Shown here: positions 25,426-34,456 of the stretch, in pieces
Position numbering within the stretch: position 1 is the first letter of the stretch
Layout: each line of letters starts with the position of its first letter
From: JBBDLF01 sp040879025
Lineage (GTDB): Bacteria; Pseudomonadota; Gammaproteobacteria; Pseudomonadales; Pseudohongiellaceae
Length of the DNA stretch: 64,000 bases
Direction of reading: 5' to 3'
NCBI GenBank assembly: GCA_040879025.1
Contig: JBBDLF010000032.1
Location: 1 to 64,000 of the forward strand
Notes under the pieces: model-generated
Databases searched by the model: none
The model's input: the letters and a program-made list of their open reading frames with translations, nothing else
What the model was told of the DNA's origin: nothing
Program-made: the position numbers and the translations under genes

Positions 25426-28400
25426 ATGCGCATACCTAGTCAACGTCGTGCAATTGTCTCCGCAGTATTTTTAGCCAGTCTTTCCTTACCCGTTGCTGCT
25501 CAGCAACAAGATGATGAATCCGATATCGAAGAAGTTGTCGTAACGGGTTCGTATATCCGGGGCACACCGCTCGATGCCCCTTCACCGGTTCAGGTCGTTG
25601 ACCGGGCCAGCATAGAAGCACAAGGTGCCGCAATTATATGGGATGTAATCAAAAACCTGGAAGTGAATTCCGGTTCCATAACCAACCCTGGATCCGGCGA
25701 CAACAGTCAGGTTGAGGGTACAGCCAACGTCAACCTGCGTAATCTGGGTGAAAATTCCACGCTCACGCTGATCAACGGTAGGCGCATGGTACCCGCCGCA
25801 CTCAACACCCGAAGCGGCGGCGAATTCGTCGACCTTAACTCCATTCCTCTCGTGATGACAGAGCGCATCGAAGTACTCACCGACGGCGGCTCCGCACTCT
25901 ATGGTGCCGACGCAGTGGCTGGCGTGGTCAACGTGATCATGAGGACTGAATTCGAAGGTCTGGAAATCTACGGCGATGTCCAGGGAATCGAAGCAGCCGG
26001 TGACCTGTTTGACATGACCGCCAGCGGTATTTGGGGCTGGACCAGCGACGATCAGGCGACTCACTTTGTCTTGTCGGCCGAGCGATTCGAGCGTGATCCG
26101 GTGAATGTCCGGCATGGAAACTACTTTGACGAAAACTCCGAGTTTTTCGGCACGGTTTCCAGTGCTGGTGTGCCACTCGCATCCGCAGCATTCGGAGCCC
26201 AGGTTAATCCCGCCTATATCAACCAGGAAATTACCGATCAAAATATCGCCGAGGGGGGTGATGCTGATCCGGTTTACTGGGATCCATTATGTTACACACA
26301 GACCGACGTTGACGGTAACCCGTTCTTTACCGGCAGCCGCCGACAGGACAGGGGCGAACGCAGCGGTGTTTGCCGTGAGGACAATTCCGAGTGGAACTAT
26401 ATTTCTCAGGAAGCCACGCGTGACAGCTTCGCCGGCGCGTTTAACCACGCGTTCGATAATGGCGTAAACTTTTCGTCATTCTTCCAGTGGTCAGACTCCA
26501 CAACGATCCGGGCAGACGACGGTTACAACCAGTCCCGAGGACCTACGGTGTTTCTGGCACAGCCCGGCGCCTATGTTCGCAATCCAGAATTTGGCGGCAA
26601 CGCAATCGGCCAGACGTTGGAACTGGGGTTCTTCGCTCCTGAGGTCGGCCTGACCCGGCCCACGGCCGCTGACATTCCCAATGCACCAGTTTCTCTCGCC
26701 AACGGCGGACTCAATGTAGCCAGTTATCAAGGCGTGCACGACGGTTCCCCGAGAACAGGAGCGGACGACAATGAGACTCACACCGAGACTGTCGCCGTGC
26801 AGTTGGGATTTGATGGTGAGTTCTTTGTCGGGGACCGGCAGATGAACTGGGATGTGGGCTATTCCTGGGGCGGTTCCAGCCTGGAACAAACCTACAACGC
26901 GATCAATCGTGATCGGGCGGAACTGGCGGCCAATGGCCTTGGCGGCCCCGACTGCACTCCCAATGGAGTGGCTGATTTTGACTTCGGACACCAGCCAGGA
27001 CCATTTGGCGGAGCCGTGCCCCAGGCTTGGGATTACTATTATACCGGCCTGACCCAGACATTTTTCCCCGGATTCGTATTCACTACCCGGGAAAATCTGT
27101 CCTATGCACTGACCAGTAACAACCAGGGCCAGGGCGGTTGCCAGTTTTACAATCCCTATTTGACACGGTTTACCGATCCTGATCTGGCCAACACCGATGA
27201 GTTGATGGACTGGATGAATGAAACCATCAACGTACGCGACAAACGCAACAAGCTTGCTGTGTTTGATGCGGTCGTCTCTGGTGAGATGTTTGAGATGCGC
27301 GGTGGTACCGCCCAGTTCGCGGCGGGCGCCCAGTATCGCGAGCGCAATGCGAAATCCCGCGCATCCTTGCTTAACATTCCTGGATTGCAGGACCGTATTC
27401 TCAGCTACGATGAGAACGGCGTCCCGAACGACTTTCACTATGTGAGCAACAACTTTGACTGCTCCCTGTGTGCGTTCAACTATGATCACGACCGTACTAC
27501 AAAGGCCGTATTCACGGAATTTTCACTGCCCTTCTGGGACAATGTGGAGAGTCAGATAGCCTTGCGCTATGAAGACTACGGCGGACAGATCGGTAGCGAA
27601 GTGTCGCCAAAAGTGGCGCTCAGCTGGCGACCGATCGATACCTTGTTGCTAAGAGCTTCCTGGTCGCAGTCTTTCCGGGCGCCTAACATCGCAATTGTGG
27701 AAGAAGGTCTGGAATCCTCATCCGTTACGTTCCGGGATCCGTTCCAGAACCAGGCGGTACGCGCGGGTGTTCTGCCCCCCACAAATGAGAACGCCGAACC
27801 GGAAACCACCTATACACTGGGTGGTCCAGCGCCTAATGTCGGCAATGAATATGCGGACACTTACAGCACAGGCTTTATCTGGACGCCGGGTGAACGTCTG
27901 GACGGTTTGACTATCGGTGCGGATTTCTGGCGCTTCGATGTGGAAGACCGGGTACTGCCGCAGCCGGCAATTTCGGCGTTGCAGCCAGAAATAGATGCTT
28001 TCCTGGCTGCGCGGGAGAACAAGGACAGCTACGTGTTGAACGAAACTATTACCGGTTCTGCGGACGTCCCGTACACATCCTGTGATCCCGATGCTCTGGC
28101 CGCGCAGTATGGCCAGATGTCGGAAGAACGCATCGCCTGTGTTGTGGACCCACGTACTTATACGGTTCCCGGTATTCAGCGCGCGATCAACAGCCCCACG
28201 GCCGGTTTGATTACGCTGACGCTCGGCGCGGTAAATGCCGGCATCATCGAAGCCGACGGTGTCGACATGCGGGTGGGGTATAACTGGGAGAACGACTGGG
28301 GCCGCTGGAACGTTGGTCTGGACTATACCCACGTTAACCAGTACAAGCTGATTGATGTGCCCGGACTGGAACTGGGACTGCTGGAAACCGGCAAGTTTGA

Positions 28401-28806
28401 CGCCGCCGGCACCACTGGTGACGGCAACCTGGTACGTTCACTGCCTGACAACAAGGGTCATATAACCTTCAACTGGGCAAGGAACGATCACGGTGTCACG
28501 GTGATCAACCGTCACATCGGTTCCTATCAGGACCTGTCGTATGACAACGTCTACCAGAATGGTAACGACCTGGTGCGATCGCTGGTACGCAAAAAAATTG
28601 ACAGCTATCAAACCTGGGACTTCCAGTACCGTTACACGCATACATGGGATAACCAGAATCTGGGCACCACGATGTTCAGCCTCGGCGTTCTGGATGTGTT
28701 CAACGAGGACCTGCCTTATCGTGAGGCCAGTTCCCTCAACTTCGACTCTTCTGTATTTGATGGTCGCGGTCGCCGCATCTACGGCCGTGTATTAATGCAG
28801 TTCTAG
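25426..28806 (+). CDS. Large TonB-dependent outer-membrane receptor
   Basis: 1126 residues, signal peptide to about residue 25, then the TonB-box-like segment DIEEVVVTGSYIRGTP. The plug shows LRNLGENSTLTLINGRRM, SIPLVMTERIEVLTDGGSALYGADAVAGVVNVI; the barrel ends in GRRIYGRVLMQF. Length and the paired extracellular cysteines (LCYTQTDVDGN..SGVCRED; GGPDCTPN; GGCQFYNPY) fit the long receptors that import peptides, glycans or other large ligands. Ribosome site GGGGGAGG. A terminator and repeat cluster D follow. No partner transporter is adjacent, so the ligand is unknown. Confidence 0.9.
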   Translation: MRIPSQRRAIVSAVFLASLSLPVAAQQQDDESDIEEVVVTGSYIRGTPLDAPSPVQVVDRASIEAQGAAIIWDVIKNLEVNSGSITNPGSGDNSQVEGTANVNLRNLGENSTLTLINGRRMVPAALNTRSGGEFVDLNSIPLVMTERIEVLTDGGSALYGADAVAGVVNVIMRTEFEGLEIYGDVQGIEAAGDLFDMTASGIWGWTSDDQATHFVLSAERFERDPVNVRHGNYFDENSEFFGTVSSAGVPLASAAFGAQVNPAYINQEITDQNIAEGGDADPVYWDPLCYTQTDVDGNPFFTGSRRQDRGERSGVCREDNSEWNYISQEATRDSFAGAFNHAFDNGVNFSSFFQWSDSTTIRADDGYNQSRGPTVFLAQPGAYVRNPEFGGNAIGQTLELGFFAPEVGLTRPTAADIPNAPVSLANGGLNVASYQGVHDGSPRTGADDNETHTETVAVQLGFDGEFFVGDRQMNWDVGYSWGGSSLEQTYNAINRDRAELAANGLGGPDCTPNGVADFDFGHQPGPFGGAVPQAWDYYYTGLTQTFFPGFVFTTRENLSYALTSNNQGQGGCQFYNPYLTRFTDPDLANTDELMDWMNETINVRDKRNKLAVFDAVVSGEMFEMRGGTAQFAAGAQYRERNAKSRASLLNIPGLQDRILSYDENGVPNDFHYVSNNFDCSLCAFNYDHDRTTKAVFTEFSLPFWDNVESQIALRYEDYGGQIGSEVSPKVALSWRPIDTLLLRASWSQSFRAPNIAIVEEGLESSSVTFRDPFQNQAVRAGVLPPTNENAEPETTYTLGGPAPNVGNEYADTYSTGFIWTPGERLDGLTIGADFWRFDVEDRVLPQPAISALQPEIDAFLAARENKDSYVLNETITGSADVPYTSCDPDALAAQYGQMSEERIACVVDPRTYTVPGIQRAINSPTAGLITLTLGAVNAGIIEADGVDMRVGYNWENDWGRWNVGLDYTHVNQYKLIDVPGLELGLLETGKFDAAGTTGDGNLVRSLPDNKGHITFNWARNDHGVTVINRHIGSYQDLSYDNVYQNGNDLVRSLVRKKIDSYQTWDFQYRYTHTWDNQNLGTTMFSLGVLDVFNEDLPYREASSLNFDSSVFDGRGRRIYGRVLMQF

Positions 28807-28820
28807 TCCGAAGCAAGCGA

Positions 28821-28854
28821 AAGCGGCGGTGCCCAGGCACCGCCGCTTCTTTTA
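28821..28854 (+). terminator. Rho-independent terminator of the large TonB receptor gene
   Basis: AAGCGGCGGTGCC (28821-28833) pairs with GGCACCGCCGCTT (28836-28848), followed by CTTTT. The stem is perfect and GC-rich and starts 14 nt after the stop codon. Confidence 0.88.
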
Positions 28855-28860
28855 CCCAAC

Positions 28861-28965
28861 CCTGGACACCCACACCTTTTCCACCTGCCCTGCTCTCACC
28901 CGGGACACCCACACCTTTCGGCCAATGGCTCGACGTGTACTAGTAAAGTCTGGACACCCACATTA
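28861..28965. repeat. GGACACCCAC repeat cluster D, left of the transposase gene
   Basis: Direct cores at 28864-28873, 28903-28912 and 28952-28961; the first two are followed by ACCTTT. All point in the plus direction, toward the transposase gene. Spacing is 39 and 49 nt. The cluster begins just after the receptor terminator and ends about 85 nt before the transposase start. Confidence 0.9.
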
Positions 28966-29045
28966 AGTTTTTTACAAACTTGATTGTTACAGTTTCCCAA
29001 TCTATAAATATATTAAACCCGTGCTTCAAATATGTGACATATTGC

Positions 29046-30053
29046 ATGCCGCAGCCCCGTTACCGACTTATCGATACGCAAGTTACGCCATACTATCATT
29101 GTATTTCGCGCTGCGTTCGCCGCGCATTTCTTTGCGGAAAAGATCAACTAACGGGAAAAGATTTCAATCACAGGCGAAAATGGATTTTAGATCGCATCAA
29201 ACTGCTATCGTCGATATTCTCCATTGAGGTATGCGCGTACGCAATTATGTCGAACCATTTCCACCTGGTACTATGTTTGGACAAAACCACGGCCGATAAT
29301 TGGACAACTGATGAAGTAATCGAACGATGGGTAAAGTTATTCAAAGCCGATTCTCTTACCAATCGCTATCTTGCAGGCGAACCTTTGAATTCTTTCGAAC
29401 ATGCCACTCTGATTCACTCTGTAGAGCTATGGCGCCAACGCCTCAACGACCTTAGCTGGTATATGCGTTGTTTGAATGAACGTATAGCCAGGATGGCAAA
29501 CTTCGAAGACAAGTGCAGCGGAAGGTTTTGGGAAGGTCGGTTTAAAAGCCAGGCACTACTGGATGAAGCAGCGGTGATTTCGTGCATGGCCTACGTAGAC
29601 TTAAACCCCATTCGAGCGAATCTTTGCTCTTCACTTGAGAGCTCGGAATTTACTTCTATACAGGAACGGTTACAAAATATTCGAGGAAAAAGCAGGCTGG
29701 TAAATGCCATCAATTCTGGACACAGAGAGCGCGACTGGCTTAAGCCACTTTGCAAAGAGGGACATCTAGCGACGGGTTCGGTTATTCCAATTGCGGACTC
29801 AAGCTATTTCGCGCTCGTCGATTGGACCGGTAGAACTGTACAATCGAATGGAAAAGGTCGTATTCCAGATCACATAACGCCAGTACTGGCGAAGCTGGGA
29901 ATTAATGAAGAAAATTGGACCGACGGTGTGCGACATTTTGGTAGCCGCTTTAAGCGGGTGATCGGCCACACTAAATTGATTAAGCGATTCGCTCTCCGCC
30001 AGAACCAGAATTGGATAGTTGGTTTGGCAGCCAGTGGGATTTTTTACCTGTAA
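29046..30053 (+). CDS. Y1 (HUH) transposase of the RAYT/IS200-like type
   Basis: 335 residues from ATG 29046 (a TTG at 28980 in frame would add 22). The HUH motif is MSNHFHLVL near residue 75, and the likely catalytic tyrosine is in ISCMAYVDLNPIRANL, the usual Y1 helix. The N-terminus YYHCISRCVRRAFLCG is typical of transposase_17/REP-associated tyrosine transposases. It is longer than IS200 TnpA (about 150 residues) and has a C-terminal extension (ALVDWTGR; LGINEENWTDGVRHFG). No TnpB and no IS ends were found; repeats flank it on both sides. Codons and base composition are visibly more AT-rich than in neighbouring genes, a sign of transfer. Confidence 0.87.
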   Translation: MPQPRYRLIDTQVTPYYHCISRCVRRAFLCGKDQLTGKDFNHRRKWILDRIKLLSSIFSIEVCAYAIMSNHFHLVLCLDKTTADNWTTDEVIERWVKLFKADSLTNRYLAGEPLNSFEHATLIHSVELWRQRLNDLSWYMRCLNERIARMANFEDKCSGRFWEGRFKSQALLDEAAVISCMAYVDLNPIRANLCSSLESSEFTSIQERLQNIRGKSRLVNAINSGHRERDWLKPLCKEGHLATGSVIPIADSSYFALVDWTGRTVQSNGKGRIPDHITPVLAKLGINEENWTDGVRHFGSRFKRVIGHTKLIKRFALRQNQNWIVGLAASGIFYL

Positions 30054-30179
30054 CGACACTCCCAGGTCTGCTGATGACATATCCTTTGAAAGCACCCTCT
30101 TCACTCAACTAGCTCTCCAGTTCCGAAGATCTCTTCTGACACGTATCAGTTCAGTTATATTCGCGCGACTTTTCTGACT

Positions 30180-30330
30180 CCGGACACCCACAAAACATTT
30201 CTGGAACGTAAACCTGGACATCCACAAGGCCTAACTATTGGGAAACATCCAATGCCAACCAGGGTGTGGGTGTCCAGACAATCTCTCCAGACAACCGCCG
30301 ATTTCCAAAATTGAGTTGTGGGTGTCCAGG
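30180..30330. repeat. GGACACCCAC repeat cluster E, right of the transposase gene
   Basis: A direct core at 30182-30191, a one-mismatch direct copy at 30216-30225 (GGACATCCAC), then two inverted cores at 30266-30275 and 30318-30327. The last core ends 4 nt before the stop codon of the PQQ-like gene. Together with cluster D this gives direct units left of the transposase gene and inverted units at the far right, an inward-facing layout. No gene is supported in 30054-30331. Confidence 0.9.
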
Positions 30331-30331
30331 T

Positions 30332-32209
30332 TTATTCCTGCGCCTTGAACGCCAGCAGCACATTTCCCGGAGGCTGGCCGAAAGCACCATAGCCGGTGCC
30401 GATGAACAGCATGCCGGAACCGGCGGCGATGGAATGCGCATCGATGGCGCCGCCATTGCCTTTGATGCCATTGGCTGTTTCATACTCGACCGCAGTATCG
30501 TACTCGAACAGCACTTCGCCGTTGTCGGCATCGAAGATGAACAAACGGCCGTCGATGCCCGCCTGAATTACCGCGCCGTCCACGACCAACGGTGTGGCGG
30601 AAAAGCCGAAACGCGCTTCACAGCTCGGTACCCGTTCAGCGCGGTCGCCGGAGCAATCTGCCTGAACTTCGTAAGACCAGCTCGATTCACCGCTTGCAAC
30701 AAAGAAGCTGTACATGCCGGGCATCAGGTTGACGTTATCGCTTGTCCCGGGATCATTGATCGGATGGAAAACCCGCCGACCGTCAGTGGCAACACCCCAG
30801 TGATTACCACCCAGCGCCGTGCCTTCCCCAACTTTCTGGTTCCAGATCACCTCACCGGTATCCGGGTTTACCGCCCAGAGGTCACCCGATTTCTGACCAG
30901 CCAACAGCAAATCACGGCCATCAACGTCTTTTACCAAAATTGCCGAGCCGCCGAAGTCATGATCGCGCAGCACACTTTCGGCCTGCGTGGGACAGTTCGG
31001 CCCCTGCCGCGCACCGCAGGCCATATTCCACACATCGTTGGCCAGGGCCTGGAAGACCCACTTCGGCTCCCCCGTTTCCAGATCCAGCGAGATAATTGCG
31101 TCACTGGTCTCCGTAGCGGGATGCGATGTATTCTCACCGGTAGTTACGTAAACAGACCCGCGTTCGGCGTCCACCGTCGGCGTGGACCAGATCGGTGCGC
31201 CGGAAGGCCCTCGCATCCGGACACCCACAGAATTCACCAGACCGGTATAGTCAGCCGTTGGCATCGTGTGATATTCCCAGAGCTTCTCTCCGGTCGCCGC
31301 GTTCAATGCCGTCACTGCCCCGTGACCGACACAGCATTCAAACTCAGGGTTGGCCCCGGCCGCCACGCCCGAGGCGGAAATCGGAACTATCACTTTATCG
31401 TCGTGCAGAACCACCGCCCCGGTAACATTGCCAGGATTATCCGTTGCCCGGCCGCTCTCAAGCCAGATACCTTCGCCGGTCGCCGCATCCACCGCGTGAA
31501 CGCTCCCGAACGCATCTCCGAACACAATCGCATGCCGACCTGTGTCGCCCAGTTCTCCATATGTCAGCGAGGACCGTAACCGATTGGGCGAGTCATACAC
31601 CCATTTCACGCAACCGGAAGCGACATCCATAGCCATCACCTTCTGCGTACCCGTGGCGGCATAAAACAGCGTGTCACCGATCACCACCGGCGCCGCCCGC
31701 AACTGACCCGTATCCGGAAACGCAACCGCCCACGCAAGTTCCAGATTCGCCATGTCCCCGCGGTCAAGGCCCGCCATTTCCGCGCTCATAAACCGGGAAT
31801 TATTCTCATCCACGCCCAGTCGGCCCATCGAGACCCGTTGATTCAGATTGACGACCCGATTGTCCTCGGAGCACATCATGCCGGCCAGCCAGGCATCGGT
31901 GCCATCAGGCGAGGCGAGGTAGGAAACAACCTGGGTTGTTTGGGTGTCCGATAATGCACTGCCCTGGGCAGACATCATGCCTTCTGTGAGGGAGTAGCTC
32001 AGGGCGTCGGCATTCATCAACCGCAGGGTTTCGAAGGCATGCGCGCGGGGAAACTCGGGGTTGCCGTGACAGGTGGCGCAGAACTGTTCGTAAACCTCCC
32101 GGCCTGGATGGGACGGGTCTCCTGCGGGAGGCAGCTGCGCGAACGCGGTGCCCGTTAGCATAAGCCCTGTCAGAGTTGTCGTCACCAGACCCGTTATTCT
32201 GCCGCTCAT
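30332..32209 (-). CDS. PQQ-like beta-propeller dehydrogenase with N-terminal cytochrome c domain
   Basis: 625 residues, exported (VTTTLTGLMLTGTAFAQ). The N-terminal heme site is EQFCATCHGNPEFP, with a distal MMSAQGSALSD Met. The rest is a propeller of PQQ/WD-type blades (VTALNAATGEKLWEYH; ISLDLETGEPKWVFQA; WAVNPDTGEVIWNQK; LFIFDADNGEVLFEYD), like PQQ alcohol or polyvinyl-alcohol dehydrogenases. GDMANLELAWAVAF is a typical propeller entry. GGGGG precedes a tandem ATG-ATG; the second is used here. One exact repeat 10-mer lies inside the gene at 31219-31228. The substrate is unknown. Confidence 0.82.
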   Translation of the reverse strand: MSGRITGLVTTTLTGLMLTGTAFAQLPPAGDPSHPGREVYEQFCATCHGNPEFPRAHAFETLRLMNADALSYSLTEGMMSAQGSALSDTQTTQVVSYLASPDGTDAWLAGMMCSEDNRVVNLNQRVSMGRLGVDENNSRFMSAEMAGLDRGDMANLELAWAVAFPDTGQLRAAPVVIGDTLFYAATGTQKVMAMDVASGCVKWVYDSPNRLRSSLTYGELGDTGRHAIVFGDAFGSVHAVDAATGEGIWLESGRATDNPGNVTGAVVLHDDKVIVPISASGVAAGANPEFECCVGHGAVTALNAATGEKLWEYHTMPTADYTGLVNSVGVRMRGPSGAPIWSTPTVDAERGSVYVTTGENTSHPATETSDAIISLDLETGEPKWVFQALANDVWNMACGARQGPNCPTQAESVLRDHDFGGSAILVKDVDGRDLLLAGQKSGDLWAVNPDTGEVIWNQKVGEGTALGGNHWGVATDGRRVFHPINDPGTSDNVNLMPGMYSFFVASGESSWSYEVQADCSGDRAERVPSCEARFGFSATPLVVDGAVIQAGIDGRLFIFDADNGEVLFEYDTAVEYETANGIKGNGGAIDAHSIAAGSGMLFIGTGYGAFGQPPGNVLLAFKAQE

Positions 32210-32356
32210 CATTACCCCCAAACCGGAACAGACCCACCCGTGTTGAGCAAGTTTACGTGGACTCGAAAAATACCCCATGGCGTACCGAATTACCATCCTC
32301 TTGCGACGCAGACCGCGCTGGCCGGGACCGGTCACTATTGGAAGCCGTAAATCTTG

Positions 32357-33445
32357 CTATTCCTGGTCTTCGGACACCCTGTTGGCTACTTTCTCAGGCG
32401 AATTCTCCGCTGCCGTCCCGGGGGCTTGGTCTGAAGACTTCTCAGACGCCGCGCCGGCCACCGGTTCACAGAGGTAGCAGGACACCCGGTGTTCAGGATC
32501 CTCCCCCAAGGGAACCAGCACGGGACCGGTGATCCGGCAACGGTCCATCACCTCGGGACATCGGGTATGAAAGGTACAGCCCCGCGGCGGATTAATCGGG
32601 GAAGGCACATCGCCTCTCAGAATGATGCGTTGCTTCTGGTAATGAGGATCAGGTATTGGAATCGCCGATATCAACGATTGCGTATAGGGATGCCTGGCTT
32701 CCCTGTAGATGGACTCACCCCGCCCTTCTTCCACCACCTTGCCAAGATACATAATCGCGATACGATCGGAGACATGTTTCACCACCGCCAGGTCGTGAGC
32801 GATGAACAAATACGACAGGTTGAATTCTTTCTGCAAGTCGACCAACAGGTTCATTATCTGACTCTGTATCGACACATCCAGAGCGGATACCGGCTCGTCA
32901 CAAACCACCAGGCGAGGATTGAGCGCAATAGACCGGGCGATACCGATACGCTGGCGCTGCCCTCCGGAAAACTCGAAAGGATACCGGGTGATCGATCGCG
33001 CGGGAAGCCCCACGATGTCCAGTAATTCCGCTACGCGTTTTCTGCGCCAGAGCTTATCGCCAATGTTATGAATAATAAACGGTTCCGTCAGAATATCCCC
33101 CACCGTGTGCCGCGAGTTAAGCGACTCCATCGGGTCCTGGAATATCATCTGAATGTTCTGCCGAAACGGCCGCAGATCTCGCCCCTTGAGGTGCGTGAGG
33201 TCGGTACCGTCGAACAGTATCCGCCCCGCGGTGGGACGGTACAGACGCGTAATGCAACGTCCGAGAGTGGACTTGCCGCAACCGGACTCACCGACCAGTC
33301 CCAGCGTCTCCCCCGGCATGATGTCGAAACTTACGCCATCCACCGCCTTGTTGAACGTGCCGGTACGCATAAAAATGCCCTCCTTCACAGGAAAATGCAT
33401 CTTCAGATCGCGCACCTGCAACAATGGCATGTCAGTGGCTGGCAT
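32357..33445 (-). CDS. Peptide ABC importer ATP-binding protein (DppF/OppF type)
   Basis: 362 residues. Walker A GESGCGKST, signature FSGGQRQRIGIARS, Walker B LVVCDEPVSALD, then the oligopeptide-type C-terminal Cys domain (PRGCTFHTRCPEVMDRC). It hydrolyses ATP to drive import through the permeases at 36438 and 37505. The last 40 or so residues are an acidic, low-complexity tail. Its start overlaps the end of the partner ATPase by 14 nt. It is the distal gene of a five-gene operon. Confidence 0.9.
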   Translation of the reverse strand: MPATDMPLLQVRDLKMHFPVKEGIFMRTGTFNKAVDGVSFDIMPGETLGLVGESGCGKSTLGRCITRLYRPTAGRILFDGTDLTHLKGRDLRPFRQNIQMIFQDPMESLNSRHTVGDILTEPFIIHNIGDKLWRRKRVAELLDIVGLPARSITRYPFEFSGGQRQRIGIARSIALNPRLVVCDEPVSALDVSIQSQIMNLLVDLQKEFNLSYLFIAHDLAVVKHVSDRIAIMYLGKVVEEGRGESIYREARHPYTQSLISAIPIPDPHYQKQRIILRGDVPSPINPPRGCTFHTRCPEVMDRCRITGPVLVPLGEDPEHRVSCYLCEPVAGAASEKSSDQAPGTAAENSPEKVANRVSEDQE

Positions 33446-34439
33446 TGCGATTAAGCTCCTCGTCTATATCGCGCCAGTGAAAGCAATTCACCTCGTGACC
33501 CGGCGCGATGACTTCCATCGGCGGCACGCTCAGCCTGCAGGAATCCTGCACATTGGGACAGCGGTTGGCGAAGCGGCAGCCGGTGGGCAAATCCCGCAAC
33601 CCCGGCACCATACCCTTGATAATGGGAAGCCGTGACTTCGGTTCCGTTGCCAGCGTGGGAATGGATGCCAGCAGCCCTCTTGTATAGGGGTGCCTGGGTC
33701 TGTCAAAAATATCAAAAACAGTGCCCTTCTCGGCCACCTTGCCAGCGTACATGACCACTACCGCCTGCGAAGTCTCCGCAATCACACCAAGATCATGTGT
33801 AATGAGAATGACCGCCATGCCCATTTCGTTCTGCAGGTCGCGGATCAGTTCCAGAATCTGCGCCTGAATGGTCACGTCCAGCGCGGTGGTGGGTTCGTCC
33901 GCTATCAACAGACTGGGTTTGCAGGCAAGCGCCATGGCGATAACCACACGCTGGCGCATACCACCGGACAACTGGTGCGGGTACTCGCCCATGCGCACAT
34001 CCGGCGAAGGAATACCGACACGATCCAGCATATGCACCGCTTCCCGCGTCGCATCCTGCTTTGATATCTTCTTGTGGAGAAACAGCACCTCGGTCAGTTG
34101 CCGGCCAATGGTATGCACCGGATTCAGCGCCGTCATGGGTTCCTGAAATACCATGCCGATGCGATTGCCCCGCACCTTTTGCATGGCCTTTATATCCAGA
34201 CCCAACAGATTCGCACCACCGAGCAGTATCTCGCCGCTCACAACCTGCCCCATGGGCTGAGGCAGCAAGCGCATGATGGACAACGCCGTCACACTCTTGC
34301 CGCAGCCGGATTCGCCCACAATCCCGAGTGTCTCACCCGGTGACACGGAAAAGCTGACATCGTCGACCGCGCGCACACGACCTTCGTCGGTGTCGAACTC
34401 GGTGACGAGGTTACGCACCGCCAATAACGGTTGGACCAC
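33432..34439 (-). CDS. Peptide ABC importer ATP-binding protein (DppD/OppD type)
   Basis: 335 residues. Walker A GESGCGKSV (a Val replaces the usual Thr after Ser), Q-loop VFQEPMTALNPVHTIG, signature LSGGMRQRVVIAMAL, Walker B LLIADEPTTALD, switch His ILITHDLGV. The C-terminal oligo_HPY domain has CRFANRCPNVQDSC. Partner of the ATPase downstream; the two form the heterodimeric motor. Confidence 0.9.
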   Translation of the reverse strand: MVQPLLAVRNLVTEFDTDEGRVRAVDDVSFSVSPGETLGIVGESGCGKSVTALSIMRLLPQPMGQVVSGEILLGGANLLGLDIKAMQKVRGNRIGMVFQEPMTALNPVHTIGRQLTEVLFLHKKISKQDATREAVHMLDRVGIPSPDVRMGEYPHQLSGGMRQRVVIAMALACKPSLLIADEPTTALDVTIQAQILELIRDLQNEMGMAVILITHDLGVIAETSQAVVVMYAGKVAEKGTVFDIFDRPRHPYTRGLLASIPTLATEPKSRLPIIKGMVPGLRDLPTGCRFANRCPNVQDSCRLSVPPMEVIAPGHEVNCFHWRDIDEELNRNASH

Positions 34440-34456
34440 TTCTTTAGTAATTGCCG

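Noticed and set aside
7294..30330. CRISPR array reading of the GGACACCCAC clusters
   Set aside because: Spacing is irregular, copies occur in both orientations, the unit is only about 10-14 nt and no cas genes are present.
30332..31579. 437-codon plus-strand frame opposite the PQQ-like gene
   Set aside because: Shadow of the propeller gene in GC-rich sequence.
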